Assembly: GCA_910589165.1 (NCBI GenBank)
Contig: CAJUSP010000003.1
Span: 107,826 to 171,825, forward strand
Reading direction: 5' to 3'
DNA: 64,000 bases
Source: an uncultured Adlercreutzia sp.
Lineage (GTDB): Bacteria; Actinomycetota; Coriobacteriia; Coriobacteriales; Eggerthellaceae
A program made the position numbers and the translations under genes. Positions 47,218 to 56,319 of this stretch are shown here, piece by piece; position 1 is the first letter of the stretch; the number at the start of each line of letters is the position of its first letter. Under the pieces are notes generated by a model. It made no database searches. It was not told where the DNA came from and was given only the letters and a program-made list of their open reading frames with translations.

Positions 47218-48441
47218 TTACTCGGCGTCCTCCACCGTCTCCACCTCGACGACCTCGGCCTCGGCCGGAGCCTCGTCCTTCTTGCGGCGGGCCGGCTTCT
47301 CCTCGGCCTGAACCGACTCGTCCACGTCGATCTCGAAGCCCAGCTCCTCGGCAGCGGCCTTCATGGACAGGCTGATGCGGCGGCGGTCCGGGTTGATCTC
47401 CATGACCTTCACCTTCACATCGTCGCCCGCATGCACGACCTGCGCCGGGGTGTCGATGTGGCGGCCGGCCATCTCAGAGATGTGCACCAGGCCCTCGATG
47501 GAATCGCCCAGCTCGACGAAGGCGCCGAAGGGAACGATCTTGGTGACCTTGCCGTCGACGATGGTGCCCACGGGGTAGTTCTCCACCAGCTGGATCCACG
47601 GGTCGGGCGTGGTCTGCTTGAGGCCGAGCGAGATGCGCTCACGCTGCAGATCGACGTCGAGCACCTCGACCTCCACCTCGTCGCCCACCTTGACGACCTC
47701 GGAGGGATGGTTGACGTGGTTCCAGGACAGCTCGGAGATGTGCACCAGGCCGTCGATGCCGCCCAGATCCACGAAGGCGCCGAAGTCCACGATGGAGGAG
47801 ACGGAGCCCTTGAGGCGCATGCCCTTGGTGAGCTTCGAGAGGATCTCGGCGCGCTCGTTCTTGCGGCCCTCCTCCAGAAGCACGCGGCGGGACAGCACGA
47901 CGTTGTTGCGGTTGCGGTCCATCTCGATGACGCGGGCCTCGATCTCGGTGCCCAGGTACATGTCCAGGTCCTTCACGCGGCGCAGGTCCACGAGAGAGGC
48001 CGGAAGGAAGCCGCGCAGGCCGATGTCCAGGATAAGACCGCCCTTGACCACCTCGATGACCTCGCCGGTGACCACTTCGCCGGCCTTGAACTTCTCCTCG
48101 ACGGAAATCCAGGCACGCTCGTACTCGGCGCGCTTCTTGGAAAGGATGAGGCGGCCGTCCTTGTCCTCCTTCTGAAGGACCAGAGCCTCGATCTTGTCGC
48201 CCAGGCTCACGATGTCGGACGGATCGGCGTCCTTGCGGATGGACAGCTCGCGGGAGGGAATGACGCCCTCGCTCTTGAAGCCGATGTCAACGAGGACCTC
48301 GTCGTGCTCGAGCTTGACAACGGTGCCATCGACCAGATCGCCCTCGTCGAACTCGGTCAGCGTGCCGTCGATCATCTCGTTCATCTGCTCGTCGGAGATG
48401 TCCGAGAAGTCGATCACGGACGTGTTCTTGATTTCGGTCAA
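47218..48441 (-). CDS. rpsA: 30S ribosomal protein S1
   Basis: A 407-residue S1 with four S1/OB-fold domains (about 30-105, 115-180, 200-270, 285-360). Typical repeats seen are [40 protein letters not shown] and [20 protein letters not shown], then an acidic Lys/Glu tail. Four domains is usual for actinobacterial S1, against six in E. coli. It recruits mRNA to the 30S subunit. Confidence 0.95.
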   Translation of the reverse strand: MTEIKNTSVIDFSDISDEQMNEMIDGTLTEFDEGDLVDGTVVKLEHDEVLVDIGFKSEGVIPSRELSIRKDADPSDIVSLGDKIEALVLQKEDKDGRLILSKKRAEYERAWISVEEKFKAGEVVTGEVIEVVKGGLILDIGLRGFLPASLVDLRRVKDLDMYLGTEIEARVIEMDRNRNNVVLSRRVLLEEGRKNERAEILSKLTKGMRLKGSVSSIVDFGAFVDLGGIDGLVHISELSWNHVNHPSEVVKVGDEVEVEVLDVDLQRERISLGLKQTTPDPWIQLVENYPVGTIVDGKVTKIVPFGAFVELGDSIEGLVHISEMAGRHIDTPAQVVHAGDDVKVKVMEINPDRRRISLSMKAAAEELGFEIDVDESVQAEEKPARRKKDEAPAEAEVVEVETVEDAE

Positions 48442-48683
48442 AACGGACCCCTTTCAAAAACTAAAATCGGGGACCCTTCGTCATGATGGTTGATACTTAC
48501 CATGTTCGCTTGCGCAAGCAAGGATCGCGGTGCAACAAACATGTCTCGGGGGCCAACAGATACTTGTACCTGCCCACGGCGGGCAAGCTTGCCCAGTATA
48601 GCACCGCCCGCCCAGAACGTTCTGTGAATTTTCCCCGAGCGCGAGTGTTTTTCACGACATGCCCAAAGAGCGGTGAGACGGCA

Positions 48684-48932
48684 TCACTGAGCCGCGCGTG
48701 CCTCGCGCAGGGCACGGGCCATCTGGTCGGCGCAGGAGGTGGGGCGCCGGCCGCAGGTGTGGCCCTCCATCATGGCCACGATCTCCTCGACGTCCTTCCC
48801 CTCCACCAGCTTCGAGATGGCCTTCAAATTGCCGTCGCAGCCGCCGGTGAACTGCACGCTCTTGATGGTGTCGCCGTCCAGCTCCACGTCGATCTGCCGT
48901 GAGCACACGCCCTTCGGGATATAGGTATGCAT
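48684..48932 (-). CDS. TSCPD-domain protein (TIGR03905-like)
   Basis: An 82-residue protein starting at ATG 48932; an upstream in-frame ATG at 48980 lacks a site. It has the family pattern GVCSRQIDVELDGDTI, FTGGCDGNLKAISKLVEG and GHTCGRRPTSCADQMARAL, with conserved Cys in TSC and CDG. It resembles the C-terminal domain found in class II ribonucleotide reductases and stand-alone proteins of unknown role, perhaps metal or nucleotide binding. It lies just downstream of glnK but is probably a separate unit. Confidence 0.85.
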   Translation of the reverse strand: MHTYIPKGVCSRQIDVELDGDTIKSVQFTGGCDGNLKAISKLVEGKDVEEIVAMMEGHTCGRRPTSCADQMARALREARAAQ

Positions 48933-48992
48933 GAGTTCGTCCTCTCTCTTCGTTTGCGAGAGATTGTACCCCATAAGCACTCCTACCGTCTT

Positions 48993-49331
48993 CTACACCG
49001 CTTCACCGCCACGCTCGCCGGTGCGGATGCGGATGACGTCCTCCACCGGGGCGACGAAGATCTTGCCGTCGCCGACCTCCCCGGTGCGGGCCGCACCCAC
49101 GATTACCGCCACCAGATCGTCCACCGCCCCGTCTTCCACGACGATCTCGAACTTCACCTTCGGCACCATGTTCAACAGCACCTCGTTGCCGCGGACGTAC
49201 TCCGTCCAGCCATGCTGGGCGCCGCAACCGTGCACCTGCGAGATGGTCATGCCCGACACATTCGCCGCGAACAGGGCGTCTTTCAAGGGCTCCATCTTCT
49301 CGGGCCTCACAATGGCCGTTACGCGTTTCAT
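48993..49331 (-). CDS. glnK: P-II nitrogen regulator (GlnK/GlnB-like) lacking Tyr51
   Basis: A 112-residue P-II protein of normal length. The ATP-binding residues are kept (Lys58, Lys90 in GEVGDGK, Arg101, Arg103), and the T-loop is at about 37-55. The loop reads GWTEYVRGNEVLLNMVPK: position 51, the uridylylated or adenylylated Tyr of most P-II proteins, is Val, position 46 is also Val, and position 54 is Asn. Control by covalent modification at residue 51 is therefore excluded, and sensing would rely on ATP/ADP and 2-oxoglutarate. It lies 93 bases after the Amt gene, the usual amt-glnK pair. Confidence 0.93.
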   Translation of the reverse strand: MKRVTAIVRPEKMEPLKDALFAANVSGMTISQVHGCGAQHGWTEYVRGNEVLLNMVPKVKFEIVVEDGAVDDLVAVIVGAARTGEVGDGKIFVAPVEDVIRIRTGERGGEAV

Positions 49332-49424
49332 AGCAGTCTCCTATCGGTTTCCCATCGGTTCAACAGGGCTCGGGCACCAGCGGCAAGCCTAGCTGTCGCT
49401 TTCGCCCCGCATTCCCGAACATGG

Positions 49425-50750
49425 TTAGTCTAAGCCAAGGTAGGCCGGGTAGGCCGACTCGCCGTGCAGGGCCACGTCGAGCCCGGCGGCCTCGTCGGCC
49501 GCGCTCACCCGCAGGCTCCCCTTGAAGCAGGCTCTCACGATAAGCCCCAGCACCACGTCGGCCGCCACCACGAACACCACCGTCACCACAATGCCGAGCA
49601 CCTGGGCGCCCAGCAGCGAGAAGTCGCCGGTGTACAGCAGGCCGCCGGCGCCGGTCCACGAAAGCTCCGGCACGCAGAACAGCCCCGTGAGCACGCCGCC
49701 CACGATGCCGCCCACGCCGTGGCAGCCGAAGGCGTCCAGCGCGTCGTCGTAGCCGATGCGCCGCTTCGCCTGGGAGATGGCCAAATACACCACCGGGCTC
49801 ACGATAAGCCCCATGACGATAGCGGCCCACGGCTCCACGAAGCCGGCCGCCGGCGTGATGGCCACGAGCCCCGCCACAAGCCCTGTGGCCGCGCCCACAA
49901 GCGTGCACTTGCCCACGCGCACCCGCTCCACCACAAGCCACGACACGACGCCGGCCGCGCTCGCCGCCACGGTGTTCAGCAGGGCCAGGGCCGCCACCCC
50001 GTCGGCCGCGAACTCGCTGCCGGCGTTGAACCCGAACCAGCCGAACCACAGAAGCGTCGCTCCCAGCACCACGAAGGGCACGTTGTGCGGGCGGTAGCTC
50101 ATCACCGCGAACTCCTTGCGACGCCCGAGCATGAGGCAGAGGATAAGGCCCGTCAAACCCGAGGAGATATGCACCACGTCGCCCCCGGCGAAATCCAGTG
50201 CGCCGATCATCTCGCCGATAAGCGACCCCTCCCCGCCCCACACCATGTGCGCGAGCGGCGCGTACACCACCACGACCCACACGGCCACGAAGGCGCACAG
50301 CGCGCCGAACTTCATGCGGCCGGCCACTGCGCCGGTGATAATGGCGCAGGTGATCATCGCGAAGGCCATCTGGAACACGATGTCGATGATGGCCGGGTAG
50401 GTGGCCGCCAGCGCCGGATCGTCGGCAAGCGCCCCCTGGCCCGAAAGAACTGCGAAGGCGTCGGGGGTTCCCTCGGCCTCGGCCAGCAGGTCGTTCACCG
50501 CGCTCAGACACCCCAGCTGGTCGATGCCGCCGAACACGGGAATGGAACCGTCGCCGCCATAGGCGAACGACCAGCCGCACACCACCCACGCCAAGCCCAC
50601 GATACCGAGCACCGCGAAGATCATGACCATGGTGTTCACTACGTTCTTGCGACGCGAGAGCCCTCCGTAGAAGAACGAGAGCCCGGGCGTCATCAGCAGC
50701 ACCAGCATGGTGCACACCAGCATGAAGCCGGTGGTTCCGGTGTCAATCAT
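49425..50750 (-). CDS. amt: Ammonium transporter
   Basis: A 441-residue Amt/Rh channel. ATG 50750 with AAAGGAGG is chosen over an in-frame codon at 50930. Eleven membrane segments are visible. Landmarks include the N-terminal GFMLVCTMLVLLMTPGLSFF, FYGGLSRRKNVVNTM, the phenylalanine/tryptophan gate region, VHISSGLTGLI with the first pore His, and DAFGCHGVGGIVGG with the second. It conducts ammonium/ammonia and is gated by the adjacent P-II protein. An upstream operator-like pair of GTTAAC motifs is noted separately. Confidence 0.95.
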   Translation of the reverse strand: MIDTGTTGFMLVCTMLVLLMTPGLSFFYGGLSRRKNVVNTMVMIFAVLGIVGLAWVVCGWSFAYGGDGSIPVFGGIDQLGCLSAVNDLLAEAEGTPDAFAVLSGQGALADDPALAATYPAIIDIVFQMAFAMITCAIITGAVAGRMKFGALCAFVAVWVVVVYAPLAHMVWGGEGSLIGEMIGALDFAGGDVVHISSGLTGLILCLMLGRRKEFAVMSYRPHNVPFVVLGATLLWFGWFGFNAGSEFAADGVAALALLNTVAASAAGVVSWLVVERVRVGKCTLVGAATGLVAGLVAITPAAGFVEPWAAIVMGLIVSPVVYLAISQAKRRIGYDDALDAFGCHGVGGIVGGVLTGLFCVPELSWTGAGGLLYTGDFSLLGAQVLGIVVTVVFVVAADVVLGLIVRACFKGSLRVSAADEAAGLDVALHGESAYPAYLGLD

Positions 50751-50915
50751 CGCGATCGACCTCCTTTGCGAGCGGCGGCGCTCCCGATGATCAGGGGTCG
50801 AAGAGCCGGCGGCGCTTCGCCCCGGCTCCCCCACCCCAGGCCATCGTGCGCCCTGCGGTTGGGACATTCCGCATTGTTCCACGCCCGTGCGCTCACTGGA
50901 TCGCTCATCGATGAT

Positions 50916-50946
50916 TGTTAACCCCCTCAAAAAGCAGTGTTAACAC
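50916..50946. promoter_or_regulatory. Paired GTTAAC motifs in the amt/acetyltransferase divergent region
   Basis: TGTTAAC (50916-50922) and the perfect palindrome GTGTTAACAC (50937-50946) have centres 22 bases apart, about two helical turns. They lie in the gene-free 50751-51077 stretch between divergent genes. This suggests an operator for a dimeric regulator, possibly of nitrogen supply. No known consensus is matched exactly. Confidence 0.35.
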
Positions 50947-51077
50947 AGCCGCCCAATTCTTGTTACCAGACGGAAACAACGCCAACCGAAGGCCGAACCT
51001 GCGAGCCGGGCCGCTAAAATGTTCAGGAGATGCCGCAGCACTGCACGAACGGCCCCCGTTTCAGAAAGGAACCCATC

Positions 51078-51743
51078 ATGAGCGTGTCATTCAGGCAAGT
51101 TGAGCGCGACGAGGAAGTGGAGACGCTGGCCCACATGGCCCGCGTCATCTGGAATGAGTACTGGCCGGCACTCATCGGGCAGGAGCAGACCGACTACATG
51201 GTCGACAAGTTCCAGAGCCTGAACGCCTTCCGTGCCGACATCGCCGACAACGGCTACGAGTACTTCTTCATCATGGAGCACGAGGACGAGACGCCCCGCG
51301 AGCTCGACCAGGCCGCCCACGGCGCCGACGTGCACGACAAGGGCGACAGCGTTCCCGCCGCTGCTAACGATGCCATCGAGTCGAGCCGCGACGGCGAGCT
51401 GGCGCGCGATGCCGAGGGATTCGCCCGCACCGCCGGCGCCGGGCGCATCGTCGGCTACACTGGCGGCCACGTGGAGCCCGAGACCAACCGCTTCTTCATC
51501 TCGAAGATCTACCTCCTGAAGGAGCACCGCGGGCGTGGCCTGTGCTCGGCGACACTGCGCTTTTACGAGACCCTCGCCCGCACCCGCGGCCTGAAGGCCC
51601 TCTACCTTACGGTGAATAAGCGCAACGAACTGGGTATCCGCGCCTACAAGGGCAACGGCTTCGAAGTCATCGACGCGGTGGAGACCGACATCGGCGAGGG
51701 CTTCGTCATGGACGACTACATCATGGAGAAGAAGCTGCACTAA
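51078..51743 (+). CDS. GNAT-family N-acetyltransferase
   Basis: A 221-residue GNAT protein from ATG 51078 with AGAAAGGA. The acetyl-CoA-binding core lies at about 130-210: RIVGYTGGHVEP, then ISKIYLLKEHRGRGLCSATL (motif A, with the RGRG pyrophosphate loop) and LTVNKRNELGIRAYKGNGFE. A helical, polar insert of about 60 residues (ETPRELDQAAHGADVHDKGD) separates the N-terminal strand from the core. The substrate is unknown. It ends in a long bidirectional terminator. Confidence 0.85.
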   Translation: MSVSFRQVERDEEVETLAHMARVIWNEYWPALIGQEQTDYMVDKFQSLNAFRADIADNGYEYFFIMEHEDETPRELDQAAHGADVHDKGDSVPAAANDAIESSRDGELARDAEGFARTAGAGRIVGYTGGHVEPETNRFFISKIYLLKEHRGRGLCSATLRFYETLARTRGLKALYLTVNKRNELGIRAYKGNGFEVIDAVETDIGEGFVMDDYIMEKKLH

Positions 51744-51764
51744 AACCGAAGTCATTCACGGCAA

Positions 51765-51812
51765 AAGGTCCCGCCTCTTCTTCAGATTTCACTGAAGAAG
51801 AGGCGGGACCTT
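51765..51812. terminator. Bidirectional terminator with 21-bp perfect stem
   Basis: AAGGTCCCGCCTCTTCTTCAG (51765-51785 and its exact complement at 51792-51812) around the loop ATTTCA lies between the convergent acetyltransferase and dxs genes. A short A/T tract flanks each side. Confidence 0.85.
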
Positions 51813-51832
51813 CGTTTATGCAAGCTCAATTC

Positions 51833-53710
51833 CTACGCCAGCGTTTCCCTCACGGTCTTGGCAATGCCCTCGCCGTCGAGGCCGAGGTCGGCGAACAGCT
51901 GGCTTACCGGGCCCTGGGGGATAAAGCGGTCGGGAATGCCCAGGGTGATCGCGGGAACCGTTGCCCCTTGGCGCGCGAGCACCTCGAGCACGCCCTCGCC
52001 GGCGCCTCCCGCAACGACGCCCTCTTCCACGGTGACCACAAGCCGGGTGGCAGCGGCAGCAGCGATAGCCTCCTCGTCGAGGGGCTTCACCCAGCGCATG
52101 TCCACCACGCGGGCCTGAATGCCCTGCGCCGCAAGCAGTTCGGCGGCCTCGCGGGCCTGCCCCACCATGCGCCCGAAGGCGAGTAAGGCCACGTCGTCGC
52201 CCTCGCGCACCGTGCGGGCCTTCCCCACTTCCAGCACCTGGGGTGCCTCGGGCAGCGGCGCGCCCTCAGCCGCGCCGCGCGGGTAGCGCAGGGCCACCGG
52301 CCCCTCAAGGGCCAGAGCCGTGTGCAGTGCGTGCACGAGCTCGGCCTCGTCCGAAGGCGCCAGCATGCGCACATTGGGCACCATGCGCATATACACCATA
52401 TCGAACACGCCGTGGTGCGTGGGGCCGTCATCGCCCACCAAACCGGCGCGGTCGAGGGCGAACACCACGTTCGCATCGGGCAGCGCGCAGTCGATGATCA
52501 GCTGGTCCACGGCCCGCTGCATGAATGTGGAGTACAGGGCCACCACCGGCTTCTTGCCGCCGGCGGCAAGGCCGCTCGCCATGCCCACGGCCTGCTCCTC
52601 GGCAATGCCCACGTCCACGAAACGATCGGAGAACTCGGCGGCTAAGGCCTTCAGCCCCGTGCCGCCGGTCATGGCCGCCGTGATAGCCACCACGTCGCCG
52701 TCGCGCACGGCCTCGTCCACCATGGCCTGCCCGAATACCTCGGTGTAGGTGGGGTGCTTCGCCGGCGCCTTCAGCGACGTGCCCGTGGCAATGTCGTAGG
52801 GGCCGGTGCCGTGGAAGCTCTCCGGGTCGCGGCGGGCCGGCTCGTAGCCCTCGCCCTTGCGCGTGACCACGTGCACCAGTGCAGGGCCGTCCATCTCCAG
52901 CACAAGCGACAGAATGTCGCGCAGCTCGGCGATGTTGTGCCCGTCGACCGGCGCCGTGCACACGATGCCGAGCGACTCGTAGATCATGGTATGGGGAATC
53001 ACCATCTGCTTGAGGGATTCCTTCATGTTCTTACCGAACCCGAGCAGCCCGCGCGCCGCGGGCCCTCCCTGCTCCATAGCCGCCTGCAGCCCCTCGCGCG
53101 CCTCGCGGTAGTGGCTGTTGGCGCGGATGTTGCCCAAATGCTTCATGAGCGCGCCCACGTTGCGCGAGATGGACATCTCGTTGTCGTTCAGAATGACTAC
53201 GAGGGGCAGCTGCTCATTACCCATGTAGTTCAGCGCCTCGAAGGCCATGCCGCCGGCCAGCGACGCGTCGCCGATGAGCGCCACCACCTTCTCGTTCGTG
53301 CCCTTCAGCTGGCGCGCCTTGGCCAGGCCCGTGGCCACAGAAAGCGAGTCCGAGGCGTGGCCGGAGGGGTGCGCGTCGAAGGGGCTCTCGGAGGGCTTGG
53401 TGAAGCCGGAAATACCGCCGTAGGCGCGCAGCGTGCGGAACGCCTCGCGACGGCCGGTGAGCAGCTTGTGGGCGTAAGCCTGGTGCCCCACGTCGAACAC
53501 CACGCGGTCGCGCGGCATATCGAGCAGGCTCTCCAAGGCCACGATGATGTCCACCGCGCCGAGCGAGGAGGCCACATGCCCCCCGGTCACGGCGGTGGTC
53601 GCGACGATCTCCTGACGGATCTCGGCCGCGAGGATGGCCAGCTCCTCGTTGTCGAGGACCTTCAAGTCATCGGGGCTGTTGATGGCGTCCAGAATGCGGA
53701 GATCGTCCAT
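51833..53710 (-). CDS. dxs: 1-deoxy-D-xylulose-5-phosphate synthase
   Basis: A 625-residue thiamine-diphosphate enzyme, the first step of the MEP isoprenoid pathway (pyruvate plus glyceraldehyde-3-phosphate). ATG 53710 with AAGGA; the in-frame extension upstream is not conserved-looking. Seen: GHVASSLGAVDIIVAL near 45, FDVGHQAYAHKLLTGR near 75-90, SGFTKPSESPFD, ThDP Mg motif GDASLAGGMAFEALN near 150, and catalytic Glu in VDVGIAEEQAVGMA near 370. It is last in the operon with the pyruvate-carboxylase-like genes and nusB. Confidence 0.96.
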   Translation of the reverse strand: MDDLRILDAINSPDDLKVLDNEELAILAAEIRQEIVATTAVTGGHVASSLGAVDIIVALESLLDMPRDRVVFDVGHQAYAHKLLTGRREAFRTLRAYGGISGFTKPSESPFDAHPSGHASDSLSVATGLAKARQLKGTNEKVVALIGDASLAGGMAFEALNYMGNEQLPLVVILNDNEMSISRNVGALMKHLGNIRANSHYREAREGLQAAMEQGGPAARGLLGFGKNMKESLKQMVIPHTMIYESLGIVCTAPVDGHNIAELRDILSLVLEMDGPALVHVVTRKGEGYEPARRDPESFHGTGPYDIATGTSLKAPAKHPTYTEVFGQAMVDEAVRDGDVVAITAAMTGGTGLKALAAEFSDRFVDVGIAEEQAVGMASGLAAGGKKPVVALYSTFMQRAVDQLIIDCALPDANVVFALDRAGLVGDDGPTHHGVFDMVYMRMVPNVRMLAPSDEAELVHALHTALALEGPVALRYPRGAAEGAPLPEAPQVLEVGKARTVREGDDVALLAFGRMVGQAREAAELLAAQGIQARVVDMRWVKPLDEEAIAAAAATRLVVTVEEGVVAGGAGEGVLEVLARQGATVPAITLGIPDRFIPQGPVSQLFADLGLDGEGIAKTVRETLA

Positions 53711-53720
53711 AGCTGTGTCC

Positions 53721-54041
53721 TTAGACCGCTGCGGCATCGGCGTTATCCGCCGGCGCGTTATCGGCCGGGGCTTCCTCAGCGTCAGCATCGCCGACCTCAG
53801 CCTCGACTTCCTGAGCCTCGGCGCCCTCGGCCCCGCTCTCAGCCGAAGCCTCGTCCTCGCGGGCGACGAACGCGTCAATGTCCTGCTCGGACAAATCGCA
53901 GGCGGAAAGGCCGAGCTTCACGGCCTCCTCGTAAAGCTTCAGCGCCTCGTCGAGCGAGATATCCTCAGCGGCTACCTCGTCGACAATTTGCGAAAGACGC
54001 TCGTGCACCGCCTCGAAAGTGCGGCCCTGCTCGTCGGCCAT
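53721..54041 (-). CDS. xseB: Exodeoxyribonuclease VII small subunit with acidic tail
   Basis: A 106-residue protein. The helical XseB core (about 5-60) reads TFEAVHERLSQIVDEVAAED, then LDEALKLYEEAVKL. The last 45 residues are an Ala/Glu/Asp tail not usual in the family (normally about 70-80 residues). XseB binds the large subunit XseA to form exonuclease VII. The gene is two bases from nusB and ten from dxs, but no xseA is present in this operon, so the partner must lie elsewhere. Confidence 0.85.
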   Translation of the reverse strand: MADEQGRTFEAVHERLSQIVDEVAAEDISLDEALKLYEEAVKLGLSACDLSEQDIDAFVAREDEASAESGAEGAEAQEVEAEVGDADAEEAPADNAPADNADAAAV

Positions 54042-54043
54042 AG

Positions 54044-54610
54044 CTACACCCCCGCCTGCACGACGGCAGCCGCGCCCGATGCGCCCACCAGCGCGCCGGC
54101 CGGCTCGTCGGCGGAAGCGGAGGCGGCAAGCGCGCCCCGCTCCTCCATCTGGCGGGCGATGCGGCCGAGCACGCCGTTGACGAAGCGCGGGGAATCGTCC
54201 TCGCCGCCGAAGCCCTTGGCCAGCTCCACCGCCTCGTTGATGGTCACCGACACGGGCACATCGTCGCAGTGCTCCATCTCGAAGACCGCCAACCGCAAAA
54301 TAGAGCGGTCCACGATGGGCATACGCGAGAGCGCCCAGTTCTCGGACGCCTCGGCAATTACCTCGTCGATGGCGCCCTGGTGCGCCTGCACGCCCTTGAT
54401 GAGCACGAGGGCGTAGTCGGTAAGCGCGCCTTCCTCGATGCGGCCGAAGGTGCGCGCCTCGTCCTCGCTTTCCGGCGCCAGCTCGCGGGCCACCAGGCAC
54501 AGGCCCCCGTCAAGCAGCTCGGAGGGGGCCTTGCCCTGAAGTTCGCTCGTGTAAAGCACCTGCACCGCGCTTATGCGGTCGCGGGTGCGCTCGTGTTTTC
54601 TGGAAGCCAT
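54044..54610 (-). CDS. nusB: Transcription antitermination factor NusB
   Basis: A 188-residue all-helical NusB. The N-terminal RNA-binding part reads SRKHERTRDRISAVQVLYTS, and the C-terminal hallmark is VPVSVTINEAVELAKGFGGE then FVNGVLGRIARQM. With S10 (NusE) it binds boxA RNA for rRNA antitermination. An Ala-rich tail of about 30 residues after 158 is beyond the usual length. It lies 8 bases after asp23 and 2 bases before xseB. Confidence 0.93.
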   Translation of the reverse strand: MASRKHERTRDRISAVQVLYTSELQGKAPSELLDGGLCLVARELAPESEDEARTFGRIEEGALTDYALVLIKGVQAHQGAIDEVIAEASENWALSRMPIVDRSILRLAVFEMEHCDDVPVSVTINEAVELAKGFGGEDDSPRFVNGVLGRIARQMEERGALAASASADEPAGALVGASGAAAVVQAGV

Positions 54611-54618
54611 GACCGCCC

Positions 54619-54969
54619 TTAAGCCTTGAACTGCAGGCCGTCGACGAACACGTCCACCGAGGACACCTCCACGCCCGCCTGGGTGGCCAGCGACTCGGCG
54701 ATGGCGCTGCGCAGCTTGGCCGCCAGCTCGGGCAGCACGAACCCGTAGTACACCTCAACGTGCACGGCAACGTAGAGCTTGCCGTCCTCGCCCATCTTCG
54801 TCTCAATGCCGGAAGTGGAGGGCTTGCTCGCCAGCATCGAGCGGATGCCGCTCGTGGCGAACGAGCCGATGGAGGCCACGCCTTCCACCTCGCCGGCGGC
54901 CACGGAAATGATGGTCTCCATGACGCCGGGGGCGATGGAGAGCCCTTCCACGTTCATCTGGTCTGTCAT
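54619..54969 (-). CDS. Asp23/Gls24 family envelope stress protein
   Basis: A 116-residue protein with the family pattern: GLSIAPGVMETIISVAAGEVEGVASIG near the N-terminus, a middle GKLYVAVHVEVYYGFVLPEL and a C-terminal VEVSSVDVFVDGLQF. Such proteins are abundant, often membrane-associated, and linked to envelope stress; the molecular role is not settled. Its ATG overlaps the accC stop by 4 bases, placing it in the carboxylase-nusB operon as is common in Gram-positives. Confidence 0.92.
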   Translation of the reverse strand: MTDQMNVEGLSIAPGVMETIISVAAGEVEGVASIGSFATSGIRSMLASKPSTSGIETKMGEDGKLYVAVHVEVYYGFVLPELAAKLRSAIAESLATQAGVEVSSVDVFVDGLQFKA

Positions 54970-56318
54970 AGTACGTCTCCCATCTGGGTTTCGATAAAGT
55001 CGGTTGTGGCATCGCCTGCCAAGAATACCTCGTTGTCGAGCACACGCTGATGGAACGGGATAGTTGTTGCTATTCCCTCAATAACGAACTCGGAAAGGGC
55101 GCGCTTGGCGCGGGCGACGGCCTCGGCGCGGTCCTGGCCGTGCACGATCACCTTCGCCACAAGCGAGTCGTAGTAGGGCGAGATGCGCGAGCCGGGGCGC
55201 AGGTAGGTCTCCACGCGCACGCCCGGGCCCGCCGGGGGCTCGAAGCGCGTGACGTTGCCCGGGCACGGGCGGAAGCCGTGGGCCGGGTCCTCGGCGTTGA
55301 TGCGCAGCTCGATGGCGTGTCCCGCCGGCGTGAACGGCGCGCGCCCGGCGCAGCTCATGGGCGCGCCCGCGGCAATGCGCAGCTGCTCCTTGATGATATC
55401 GGTGCCGGTGATCTCCTCGGTGACCGGGTGCTCCACCTGCACGCGGGTGTTCATCTCCATGAAGTAGAACTGGCCGCGCTCGTCGAGCAGAAACTCGATG
55501 GTGCCGGCGTTCTTGTAATCCACCGCACGCACGGCCTTGAGGGCCGCCTTCATCATGTCGCGGCGCAGCTCCTCGGAAAGGGCCGGCGACGGCGCCTCCT
55601 CCAGAAGCTTCTGGTGGCGGCGCTGGATGGAGCAGTCACGCTCGCACAGGGCCACGGCGTTGCCATGGTCGTCGGCGAGCACCTGCACCTCCACGTGGCG
55701 CGGGCGCAGCACGAGCTTCTCCAGGTAGACGCCGTCGTTGCCGAACGCGGCGCCGGCCTCGGTGCGGGCGGCCTTGTACTGGGCTTCCAGATCGGCCGGG
55801 TCGTGCACCTCGCGCATGCCCTTGCCGCCGCCGCCAGCCGTGGCCTTGATGAGCACCGGGTAGCCCACCTTCTCGGCGAAGGCCGCGGCTTCCTCCACGG
55901 TATCGAGGCAGCCGTCGGAGCCGGGCACCGTGGGCACGCCGCAGCTCTTCATGGTCTCGCGCGCGCTCGACTTGTCGCCCATGCGGTCGATGCACTCGGG
56001 CGCCGGCCCGATGAACACAAGGTCGTTCTCGGCGCAGGCGCGGGCGAAGTCCGCGTTCTCGGCCAGAAAGCCGTAGCCGGGGTGGATGGCCTGGGCGCCG
56101 GTGTTTTTGGCCGCGGCAATGATGTTGGCCATCACCAGATAGCTCTTGTTCGACTGGGCAGGGCCGATGCATACCGCCTCGTCGGCGTACTGCACCGGGT
56201 AGGTGTCCGCATCCTCCGTGGAGTACACGGCCACCGTCTTCACTCCCAGCTCGCGGGCGGCCCGCATGATGCGCAGGGCCACTTCCCCGCGGTTGGCGAC
56301 GAGAATCTTATCGAACAT
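54966..56318 (-). CDS. accC: Biotin carboxylase subunit
   Basis: A 450-residue biotin carboxylase. ATG 56318 is chosen; the product begins MFDKILVANRGEVALRIMRA. The ATP-grasp fold has KATAGGGGKGMREV (Gly-rich loop, about 157-170), the catalytic region EMNTRVQVEHPVTEEITG near 285-300, and the C-terminal ALELRINAEDP block (seen as AIELRINAEDP). It carboxylates biotin using ATP and bicarbonate. Only one base separates it from the carboxyltransferase-BCCP fusion, so the pair is most likely a split pyruvate carboxylase or the carboxylating half of a related biotin enzyme. Confidence 0.95.
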   Translation of the reverse strand: MFDKILVANRGEVALRIMRAARELGVKTVAVYSTEDADTYPVQYADEAVCIGPAQSNKSYLVMANIIAAAKNTGAQAIHPGYGFLAENADFARACAENDLVFIGPAPECIDRMGDKSSARETMKSCGVPTVPGSDGCLDTVEEAAAFAEKVGYPVLIKATAGGGGKGMREVHDPADLEAQYKAARTEAGAAFGNDGVYLEKLVLRPRHVEVQVLADDHGNAVALCERDCSIQRRHQKLLEEAPSPALSEELRRDMMKAALKAVRAVDYKNAGTIEFLLDERGQFYFMEMNTRVQVEHPVTEEITGTDIIKEQLRIAAGAPMSCAGRAPFTPAGHAIELRINAEDPAHGFRPCPGNVTRFEPPAGPGVRVETYLRPGSRISPYYDSLVAKVIVHGQDRAEAVARAKRALSEFVIEGIATTIPFHQRVLDNEVFLAGDATTDFIETQMGDVL

Positions 56319-56319
56319 G

